In this document: positions 48,443-54,666 of the stretch, one piece after another
Layout of the letters: the number at the start of each line of letters is the position of its first letter
How positions within the stretch are numbered: the first letter of the stretch is position 1
Assembly (NCBI GenBank): GCA_019119045.1
Contig: DWXS01000060.1
Span: 1 to 54,666 of the forward strand
Origin: Candidatus Mailhella merdavium
Lineage (GTDB): Bacteria > Desulfobacterota > Desulfovibrionia > Desulfovibrionales > Desulfovibrionaceae
Length of the DNA: 54,666 nt
Reading direction: 5' to 3'
Translations under genes and position numbers: made by a program
Notes under the pieces: model-generated
The model's input: only the letters and a program-made list of their open reading frames with translations
Database searches by the model: none
What the model was told of the DNA's origin: nothing

Positions 48443-48830
48443 ATTGAAAAACAGAAAAAATTATATCTAATAAAACTAGTATATTACAAGCATAGTTTGG
48501 CTCTCACCCTTGGCTTGAGAGCCTTAACTTTTATTTTGCGCCTTATTGTGAATATATCAGAATATTATAACTCAAATATATTGAATTAATTTATTTAATA
48601 TTTTAAAAGTATTATTAAAAATATTTATGAAATTTTTGATGATATATTAATAATATTTATAATTTATTCATGTTTAATAGGTATATATATTATGATATAT
48701 AATTTATTGTATATTTATTATATAAAAACAAATTATTATTAATATTTTACATAAAATTTTCATTTAAAATTTTAATATATAAATTTATTAAATGATGATA
48801 ATATGCTATAAGTATTTATAATATGTCATA
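48440..48830. other. Extremely AT-rich, gene-free block
   Basis: After the right-end sites, about 390 bp is nearly all A and T with many ATTTAT/TATTAA motifs. A hairpin at 48499-48523 (GGCTCTCA / TGAGAGCC, then TTAACTTTT) may act as terminator. No gene is visible. It separates the element from the converging thioredoxin reductase gene. Confidence 0.7.
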
Positions 48831-49745
48831 TTAGCTGTATTTACGGAGAAAAGACGCTGCCTGAAGCGCGGCGATGGTACCGTCAGACATGGCAGTCGTG
48901 ATTTGACGATATTTTTTTGCAGTGACGTCGCCTGCTGCAAAGACTCCCTTGATATTGGTTTCCATGTCTGCGTTTACCTTGATGTAGCCATGATCAAGTT
49001 CCAAAATACCGTCGAACAGGGCTGTATTGGGAGTCTGACCGATGAAGCAGAAAATGCCGTCCACTTCTTCCGTTTTGTCTTCTCCTGTTTCCTTGTTATG
49101 AAGGTGTACCAAAGCCCGCCCATTAGGGAGTGTGTCAACTGCCGTAATATCGGTGGAAACGGAAACAGCAATCTTACCCGTGGCCCTGGCCTGATCCTGT
49201 GTGGCCGGTGCGGCTATGCAGCTCGGGAACGTTTCCACAATATGGATGGAGCGTATGCCGAGGTTCAGCAGGTAGAGGGATTCGTCAAAGCCGCTGTTTC
49301 CGCCGCCCATGACGATGATGTCCTTTCCCTTATAGGGTGTGCCGTCACACACCGAACAGTAATGAATGTTGGGAAAATCTGTTTGAACGGGGAAAGGACG
49401 CGGCTGACGGCCGGTGCATACGATGAGGGCTCCTGCTTCGTAGGTTTCTCCCATGGAAGTATAAACCAGCTTCCGCTCTCCAATGAAATCGATACGCTCC
49501 ACCTCATCTACTTCTTCAATGGCCACATTGAGTGAAGCAACATGTTCCCGGCATTTTGCCATGAGATCCAGGCCATGAATGGAAGGATAGGACGGGAAGT
49601 TTTCCACGGTATTTGTCCAGTTGACCAGACCTCCGCAGATATTCTTTTCCAAAATGCAGACCGAAAGATTGGCGCGAGCTGCATAGATGGCAGCCGTCAT
49701 TCCACAGATTCCACCGCCTATGATGAGCAGATCATACGATTTCAT
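48831..49745 (-). CDS. Thioredoxin reductase-like FAD/disulfide oxidoreductase
   Basis: The 304-residue flavoprotein starts at ATG 49745 behind AAAGGA. It has the FAD-binding GGGICGMTAAIYAARA, the active-site disulfide CSVCDG (Cys130, Cys133), the second nucleotide site VMGGGNSGFDESLYL and the C-terminal FAD segment GVFAAGDVTAKKYRQITTAM. In NADPH-using reductases the second site is followed by an HRRxxxR-type motif; here the corresponding stretch is IVETFPSCIAA, without the arginines. NADPH may therefore not be the electron donor. The thioredoxin gene lies 48 bp upstream in the same operon and is its likely substrate. Confidence 0.9.
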   Translation of the reverse strand: MKSYDLLIIGGGICGMTAAIYAARANLSVCILEKNICGGLVNWTNTVENFPSYPSIHGLDLMAKCREHVASLNVAIEEVDEVERIDFIGERKLVYTSMGETYEAGALIVCTGRQPRPFPVQTDFPNIHYCSVCDGTPYKGKDIIVMGGGNSGFDESLYLLNLGIRSIHIVETFPSCIAAPATQDQARATGKIAVSVSTDITAVDTLPNGRALVHLHNKETGEDKTEEVDGIFCFIGQTPNTALFDGILELDHGYIKVNADMETNIKGVFAAGDVTAKKYRQITTAMSDGTIAALQAASFLRKYS

Positions 49746-49793
49746 AGAGAGTCCTTTGTAGAAGCTTTAGCCCGTTGCCGAAGCACAGGCTGT

Positions 49794-50108
49794 TCAGGCA
49801 TTTTTGTACCAGGCGATGGTTTCCTTGGGATTCATGATACCGGTAAAACGGGCTGTGATCTTTCCTCCCTTGACGGCAGCAAGGGTAGGAACGCGTTCCA
49901 CTTCTGCTGCGCTCATGAGATCCGCATGCTCTTCGGAGTCTACGGCGGCAAGTGTAATGGGAAGTTGTGCGCTTACCTTTTCAAGAACAGTTCCCATGAT
50001 TTTGCAGTGCGGGCAAAGCTTTTTATGAAAGATGATGATACCCTCATTGTTCTTGAGAAATTCATCATAGGACGCGGTATCCAGTGCGGTGAGATTTTCT
50101 ATGCTCAT
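49794..50108 (-). CDS. Thioredoxin-like protein with CPHC active site
   Basis: The 104-residue thioredoxin-fold protein starts at ATG 50108, behind AAAGGA. Its active site is Cys32-Pro-His-Cys35 (HKKLCPHCKIMG) instead of WCGPC; the cis-proline lies in VERVPTLAAVKGG. CPHC raises the redox potential relative to standard thioredoxin in known proteins with that motif. There is no signal peptide, so it is cytoplasmic. It lies between the sulfatase-family gene and the reductase, so the two probably form a dedicated thiol-electron supply for the operon. Confidence 0.9.
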   Translation of the reverse strand: MSIENLTALDTASYDEFLKNNEGIIIFHKKLCPHCKIMGTVLEKVSAQLPITLAAVDSEEHADLMSAAEVERVPTLAAVKGGKITARFTGIMNPKETIAWYKNA

Positions 50109-50127
50109 GGTATAATCCTTTTTTGAC

Positions 50128-50150
50128 GGCGGCAGGCTGTGCCTGCCGCC
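50128..50150 (-). terminator. Perfect 10-bp hairpin inside the operon
   Basis: GGCGGCAGGC-TGT-GCCTGCCGCC lies between the sulfatase-family stop and the thioredoxin start on the minus strand. In the direction of transcription GTCAAAAAAGG follows, not T, so it probably stabilises the upstream mRNA or tunes expression of trx and trxR. Confidence 0.55.
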
Positions 50151-50166
50151 GAAATAGTGTCAGAGA

Positions 50167-51780
50167 TCAGGAGGCACGCAGTTCAGACATGAACAGACGC
50201 AGCTGGTCAAACATTTCCTTTGCCTTGTCGGGGTATTGGGAAATGACGTTGTTGAGCTGGAACATGTCTTTCTTGCGGTCGAACAAGGCATCGGTTTCAG
50301 GTACGGATGTGGTGGAACCCGGCGTACACGTCCACTGGGCAGCTCCATCCAGCGAGGCATTTTTCTTGTATTCGTCCTGAACTTCGTTGACGGTATTACC
50401 GGCAGCTTCGGCCTGGCGTTTGGCTTCTTCTTGGGCTTTAACCTTTTCTTCAAACATGCCCTTACCTCCGACGGCGCGCAGGTGATCACTGTTCACAGAC
50501 GCGGCGTAGAAGTCTCGGGCCATTGTGTCGGCGTTGTCATTGGGAATCCAATGGATATAGGACCAGTCATCGGTGAACATGGCCCAGGAGTAGGGGTAAT
50601 AGCCGGAGATGGCGAAATCACGTACCTTGTCGGCTTTACCGAGGGCGATTGGCAGAAGGGATTTGCCCTGCATGTCGGGATGTACACCGATTCCCAGCCA
50701 GTCACAGATGGTGGGAGCCACGTCGCAGCTCTGTGCAAAAGCCTTGGTTCGCTGGTTCGGAGCAATGCCGGGGCCGCGCATGATCATCACGATGTGGGCG
50801 AGTTCTTCATAGGGCCAGGGGCGTACCTTACGCATGAGGTTGTGGCCGTGTTCGCCCATACCGAGGGGTTCACCGTGGTCACTGACCACCATGACCAGCG
50901 TGTTTTCTTCAAGTCCGAGTTCGCGTACCTTGCGCATGAGACGGCCGAACTGCCTGTCGCACAACGTGATGAGTTCCGCGTAGCACATGCGGATGTGATG
51001 AAGTTCTCTTTCCGTGTAGGTGGACTTGCCGTCCTGCTCAACCACATCGGCCATGGGCAGGATGATTTCCTTGCCGGTATAGTCAGGATCGTAAGGGCAT
51101 TTGAGTTCGGGATCGTAGACTGAAGGCGGATCCCAGGGTTCATGCGGATCGAAAGAATCCACCCACAGGAAGAAGCTGTGCTTGCGGTCGACCTTTTCAA
51201 GATAGTCGATCGCGGCGTTCATGGTACGGGTGACGTATCTGTCTTCCTCTCCGTAGCCGAATTCACGCATGCGCAGATAGTTGCTCCATTCGTTTCTTGA
51301 AGCATTATACGCGGCTTCACCCCAGCGTTCCGTATAGACTTCCTTGGCCTGCTCGGTACTGAAGTCGTCAGGGTCGAAGTGGATGATCGGATCGTTGGAG
51401 TAGAAATAGTCGTCAGCTTCATGACCGTGGGTGAAATAGACCTTATCAAAGCCCCGGGTATAACCGAACTTGGGCAGACGGTACATGGGGCAGTCAAAGA
51501 TAAGGGCTGTATCAATGGGGCGTCCCCAGCAGAGATCGGCGATGGTGGTATCATCGGAAGAAAGCGGAACCCAGCCGGCGAAGGGCAGTGTATAGCGTCC
51601 GGTATGCATGGCGCGACGGCAGGGAACGGTGGGCAGGCCTTCGCAGTAGGCATTTTCGAAGACCATGCCTTCCTTGGCGAAGTAGTCGATGTTCGGAGTT
51701 TTTATCCAGTCATTGCCGTAACAGCCGAGATAATTATACTGCAGACTGTCAAACATGACGACGATAGCATTCTTGATCAT
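50167..51780 (-). CDS. Sulfatase-superfamily hydrolase with Thr at the catalytic position
   Basis: The 537-residue protein starts at ATG 51780 after GAGGA and has no signal peptide. It has the alkaline-phosphatase/sulfatase fold signatures: VMFDSLQYNYLGCYGNDWIK, TPNIDYFAKEGMVFENAY, DSFDPHEPWDPP, and VVSDHGEPLGMGEHGHNLM for metal binding. In sulfatases the catalytic formylglycine comes from Cys or Ser in C-x-P-x-R...TGR; here the same motif reads T51-V-P-C-R-R-A-M-H-T-G-R, so the aligned residue is Thr51 and a Cys sits three residues later. A Thr nucleophile is usual in phosphodiesterase-type relatives. The substrate may thus be a phosphoester or a phosphonate monoester rather than a sulfate ester. 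The C-terminal third contains a helical insert rich in Lys and Glu. Confidence 0.85.
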   Translation of the reverse strand: MIKNAIVVMFDSLQYNYLGCYGNDWIKTPNIDYFAKEGMVFENAYCEGLPTVPCRRAMHTGRYTLPFAGWVPLSSDDTTIADLCWGRPIDTALIFDCPMYRLPKFGYTRGFDKVYFTHGHEADDYFYSNDPIIHFDPDDFSTEQAKEVYTERWGEAAYNASRNEWSNYLRMREFGYGEEDRYVTRTMNAAIDYLEKVDRKHSFFLWVDSFDPHEPWDPPSVYDPELKCPYDPDYTGKEIILPMADVVEQDGKSTYTERELHHIRMCYAELITLCDRQFGRLMRKVRELGLEENTLVMVVSDHGEPLGMGEHGHNLMRKVRPWPYEELAHIVMIMRGPGIAPNQRTKAFAQSCDVAPTICDWLGIGVHPDMQGKSLLPIALGKADKVRDFAISGYYPYSWAMFTDDWSYIHWIPNDNADTMARDFYAASVNSDHLRAVGGKGMFEEKVKAQEEAKRQAEAAGNTVNEVQDEYKKNASLDGAAQWTCTPGSTTSVPETDALFDRKKDMFQLNNVISQYPDKAKEMFDQLRLFMSELRAS

Positions 51781-51832
51781 AGCATCCTCATGTATTCGGT
51801 AAAAATGTTCTTATATATTCTCTTTCCGAAAA

Positions 51833-52879
51833 TTATTTTGCGGAAAGGGCAGCCTCGTACTTGGCATAAACAGCTTTGGCTGTGCTATAAATTTCTTCGC
51901 TGTTGGTAAGCTTCCCTTCAACTTCCTGCAGCCAGGTTGCTTTCATTTCGTCCTCGGCAAGAGCCCTCCAATGTTCGCGTTCTTCATCGCTCAGGTAATT
52001 GACCTTGATGCCGTTGGCCACCATGACGTCAAAGTCCTCCTTTTCCCCTTCATCCAATGCAGCGCCAAGCAACTTCGTCATGGCTTCGCCGGAAGTTTCT
52101 TCAAAGACTTTTTTGATGTCGTCGGGCAAGGAATCCCAGCGTGTTTTGCTCATGGCAAAAAAGCAGGGAGAGGTGAAAATGGAAGACATCAGCAGATAGT
52201 CACATGCTTCGTCGACCTTGAAGGACCGGGTGGGGGGAATGGGATAAATGACGCCGTCGGCCATGTTGCGGCTCAGGGCAAGATAGATGTCGGGGCCGGG
52301 CTGCATGATACACTCAACTCCCAGAGATCTGGCAAAGATGGTGGTATCTTTACCGGCACCTATGAATTTGAGGTTTTTCATGTCTTCAAGTGTTTTTACT
52401 TCCTTGGAGCGGGTGAATACCTGCAACGGTGAGGTGGAATGAACGCCGAGCAGCTTGACTTCCTTGAATTCCTCCTTCATCTCCGGAACGGTGTTGACCA
52501 GTTCCCATAAGGCCGCGGAAGCTACGGAGGCGTTTGTTGCCGCAAGGGGAAGTTTGCCGGTTACCGTTGTTGCAGGGAACACACCGGGGAAGCGGGTCAG
52601 ATAATGGTCGGCAATGTCAATCTGATCTTTTACCAGACCATTCCACAGTTCTCCGTCCGGAATGATGGTATTGGGATTGTACAGCTGGATGATAACTCGA
52701 CCGTTTGTGCGCTCTTTTATCTGCTCTATCCAAGGTTTATATACTTTCTGAACGAGAATATGTCTGTCCATATACTGTGTGACCATTTTCATACGAATAG
52801 GTCTTGCGGCATTACCTATTTGTGGACAAATTATTATGCTTGAAAGGATGATACCGGCGATCAAGTAAATCTTTTTCAT
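51833..52879 (-). CDS. TRAP transporter solute-binding protein (DctP family)
   Basis: The 348-residue periplasmic receptor starts at ATG 52879 behind GGAGG, with a signal peptide ending in PQIGNAA. The DctP fold is recognised by ILVQKVYKPWIEQIKERTNG, RVIIQLYNPNTIIPDGELWN, VKTLEDMKNLKFIGAGKDTT and the C-terminal helices (EEREHWRALAEDEMKATWLQ). In the usual position for the carboxylate-binding Arg the segment PIPPTRSFKVDEACDYL has an arginine, so an organic acid is the likely ligand, although this cannot be proved by eye. It lies directly downstream of the permease gene, as in many TRAP operons. Confidence 0.93.
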   Translation of the reverse strand: MKKIYLIAGIILSSIIICPQIGNAARPIRMKMVTQYMDRHILVQKVYKPWIEQIKERTNGRVIIQLYNPNTIIPDGELWNGLVKDQIDIADHYLTRFPGVFPATTVTGKLPLAATNASVASAALWELVNTVPEMKEEFKEVKLLGVHSTSPLQVFTRSKEVKTLEDMKNLKFIGAGKDTTIFARSLGVECIMQPGPDIYLALSRNMADGVIYPIPPTRSFKVDEACDYLLMSSIFTSPCFFAMSKTRWDSLPDDIKKVFEETSGEAMTKLLGAALDEGEKEDFDVMVANGIKVNYLSDEEREHWRALAEDEMKATWLQEVEGKLTNSEEIYSTAKAVYAKYEAALSAK

Positions 52880-52930
52880 AATACCTCCACGTAATATAGT
52901 TGATTGTTGAACTATACTTTATAAAGTTAA

Positions 52931-54666
52931 CTATAGTAGTTTATTTGGTAAGTACAAAGCTATGTCTGGGAATATGGTCAGAAGTACGATACACATCAGC
53001 ATGCACATGACAAATACGATGATGTATTTGAAGATGGAGGCCATTGGAGCGCTGTCCGGCATGCCAGCGATGGCAAAGACTACCAGACCCATAGGCGGAG
53101 TGATTTGTCCCATTTCCATGAGAATGACGGTGACCACGCCAAACCAGATGGGATCAAAGCCGAGAGCCTGAATGGTGGGATACAGTGCGGGCAGTGTCAG
53201 GAGAATCATGGGAATGACATTCAGCATACAGCCCAGAGCAATATACAGCAGAACCACCAGCAGGAAGATCAGCCATTTGTTTGTTGTGGCCGCAAGAACA
53301 GCATCTGCCAGTTCAAACGGAATGCGGGAAGCCGCGAAAAAGTATCCGAGCAGACCAACGCCAATGAGGATAAGGAACAGTTTTGTGGTCATGGAAACTG
53401 TGCCTTGCAGTGCCTTAATAAAACCTTCTTTGGTCAGCTTTTTGGAGATGAACGCATAGATAAAAGTTCCGAATGCACCGACGGCGCCGCCTTCGTTGGG
53501 GCTGAAAAATCCGAACAATATGCCTCCTAGTACCAGGACAACCAGCCCGAGCATGGGAATGACTCCCGTCAAGGAACGAAGTTTTTCCGACAGGGGGTAT
53601 TCCGGTCCGCGGGGAGCAAGTTCCGGGTGGCGGCGCGCCATGATGTACACTGCCAGACAGAACATGGCTGCCAGAAGAATACCGGGAGCGACACCTGCCA
53701 GAAAAAGCTTGCCGAGGCTTTCTTCGGTAATAATGGCATAGAAGATAAAACCGACACTCGGGGGAATAAGAATGCCTAGTGTTCCGCCGGCGGCGAGGCA
53801 GGCACAGGAAAGTCCCATGTTGTAGTTATGTCGTTTCATCTCGGGCAGGGCTACGGAAGACATGGTCATGGCCGTGGCGAGAGAATCTCCGCAAATAGCT
53901 GCAAATCCGGCACAGCCGGTGACGCTGGCGATGGCCAGACCTCCGGGCTTGTGCCCCAACCACTTGGAAGCAGCATTGAACAGGTCGGTTGAAATGCCGG
54001 CCTGTAACGCCAGTTCTCCCATGAGAATGAAAAGCGGGACAACACTGAGGGTGAAAGACATGACGGAGCTAGGGACACCCATGCCCAGCATATGCAGCGG
54101 ATTCAGGTGGTTTTCTTCTATGATCATCAGGCCGAGCATGCCGATGATTGCCATTGCATAACCTATGGGCATGCGTAAAAAGAGCAGAATCATGAGCCCG
54201 ATGAAGAGAATCCCTCCTGTCATGAGGTATTCCCAGGCCAGAGGCGTATCTTCCAGAAGCCAGGGGGTCATGCAGATGATGACGGGGGCAATGATCGCTA
54301 TTATTAAAGAAACATAGTTTTTGTGTTCAACACAGGAGGATACGGCGTTGCCGAAACAGTAGATAATGGATAAAAGCAGAATAACGGAGCCTACGGATGC
54401 AGCGAAAAAGAAAGGAGCCGTAGGAAGATAAATTTCAGGCGTGAATTCTCCGCCAGCCATTTTTTCCATGGCAGAGATAAAGATCTCGTAAGTGATGCAG
54501 GCAACAAGTATGGCGCAAAGCTCCCAGTGAAATACAAAGAGGCTGCGCTGGAGTTTTGCCGGCAGGAAACCGTAAACGAGATCGACGTCAATATGACGTT
54601 GCTCAATTTGAGGTTTGGGGAGTGAGAAAAAGACAAGAAGCAGTAGGAGCAGTTCCTCAACTTCAA
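52931..54666 (-). CDS. TRAP transporter permease, DctQ-DctM fusion, 5' end outside window
   Basis: The frame is open through the right edge of the window with no stop, so the gene is cut. The C-terminal part is a normal large permease (DctM): FLRMPIGYAMAIIGMLGLMI, PLFILMGELALQAGISTDLF, CGDSLATAMTMSSVALPEM, GGTLGILIPPSVGFIFYAII and MEMGQITPPMGLVVFAIAGM. The visible N-terminal part continues upstream of the nearest ATG at 54469 with EVEELLLLLLVFFSLPKPQI, EQRHIDVDLVYGFLPAKLQR and SLFVFHWELCAILVACITYE. These are signatures of the small DctQ subunit, including the R-HI-VD segment. The protein is therefore a DctQM fusion that imports an organic anion using a sodium gradient. Confidence 0.9.
   Translation of the reverse strand, partial: EVEELLLLLLVFFSLPKPQIEQRHIDVDLVYGFLPAKLQRSLFVFHWELCAILVACITYEIFISAMEKMAGGEFTPEIYLPTAPFFFAASVGSVILLLSIIYCFGNAVSSCVEHKNYVSLIIAIIAPVIICMTPWLLEDTPLAWEYLMTGGILFIGLMILLFLRMPIGYAMAIIGMLGLMIIEENHLNPLHMLGMGVPSSVMSFTLSVVPLFILMGELALQAGISTDLFNAASKWLGHKPGGLAIASVTGCAGFAAICGDSLATAMTMSSVALPEMKRHNYNMGLSCACLAAGGTLGILIPPSVGFIFYAIITEESLGKLFLAGVAPGILLAAMFCLAVYIMARRHPELAPRGPEYPLSEKLRSLTGVIPMLGLVVLVLGGILFGFFSPNEGGAVGAFGTFIYAFISKKLTKEGFIKALQGTVSMTTKLFLILIGVGLLGYFFAASRIPFELADAVLAATTNKWLIFLLVVLLYIALGCMLNVIPMILLTLPALYPTIQALGFDPIWFGVVTVILMEMGQITPPMGLVVFAIAGMPDSAPMASIFKYIIVFVMCMLMCIVLLTIFPDIALYLPNKLL

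Larger units (their letters stand above)
39986..48450 (+). mobile_element. Integrative element beside tRNA-Ser, P4-like / phage-satellite-like
   Basis: The segment begins at the tRNA-Ser 3' end and contains, in order, a tyrosine integrase, an unknown AT-rich gene, an AlpA-like regulator, two unknown genes, a Toprim/DUF927 primase-helicase, an iteron origin, small genes, an ERCC4 nuclease and an HTH/zinc-ribbon gene, all on the plus strand. No capsid, tail, portal, relaxase or lysis gene is visible, so it would need a helper to move. ATACCGAC-type repeats near the integrase recur inverted at 48423. I could not find a second copy of the tRNA 3' end, so the right boundary is estimated from those repeats and from the drop to AT-rich sequence. 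Confidence 0.75.

Noticed and set aside
54430-54450. Short match TTCTCCGCCA to the tRNA-Ser 3' end as a possible attR
   Set aside because: Only about eight to nine bases match and they lie inside the TRAP permease coding sequence; too short to support an attachment site.
54391-54666. Separate 91-codon minus-strand frame at the right edge
   Set aside because: It is in a different frame from the permease gene; the permease frame itself stays open to the window edge and matches DctQ, so the other frame is a shadow.

Overview
The window looks like a chromosome segment from a Desulfovibrionaceae-like, sulfur-metabolising Gram-negative anaerobe, probably gut-associated. This is inferred from gene content: stacked arylsulfotransferases, TRAP transport, a sulfatase-family hydrolase, the flgF-flgG-flgA-flgH order, sigma-54 type promoters and a CPHC thioredoxin with an atypical thioredoxin reductase. 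It is not proven by a marker gene. Only the ends are cut: the first gene lacks its 5' end, and the last (minus strand) runs off the right edge.

Region 1 (1-17.45 kb) is an array of eight secreted aryl-sulfate sulfotransferase (ASST) genes on the plus strand. It is interrupted by panB-panC, a minus-strand sensor kinase and two tiny secreted helix-hairpin-helix proteins. The ASSTs fall into two sequence groups. One has a Tat-type leader and sits behind a good sigma-54 promoter, divergent from the kinase. The array could act in the periplasm, shuttling sulfuryl groups between phenolic or other sulfate esters.

Region 2 (17.6-38.7 kb) is mostly core genome: glmS, an HD-GYP protein, a Tat-exported metallophosphoesterase, a chemoreceptor, glnS, flagellar flgFGAH with a sigma-54 promoter, a long YeiH/UPF0324 transporter, comEC-murA, tRNA-His, xth and a heptosyltransferase-like gene. 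Many are closed by long perfect hairpins.

Region 3 (39.1-39.7 kb) holds three tandem relics or copies of a very small secreted protein with a CxxC(H) motif behind a textbook sigma-54 promoter. One copy is frameshifted at a T7 run, one is intact, and one has TGA in place of the second cysteine codon.

Region 4 (39.99 to about 48.45 kb) is a compact integrative element next to tRNA-Ser(CGA): tyrosine integrase, AlpA-like regulator with an operator array, Toprim/DUF927 primase-helicase, an iteron origin with an AT-rich core, an ERCC4-type nuclease and an HTH/zinc-ribbon protein. It carries no capsid, tail or conjugation genes, so it resembles a P4-like or other phage satellite. ATACCGAC-type sites occur at both ends. 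A very AT-rich block follows.

Region 5 (48.8-54.7 kb, minus) is one probable operon: TRAP permease (DctQ-DctM fusion), TRAP binding protein, a sulfatase-superfamily hydrolase with Thr at the usual formylglycine position, a CPHC thioredoxin and a thioredoxin reductase-like flavoprotein.
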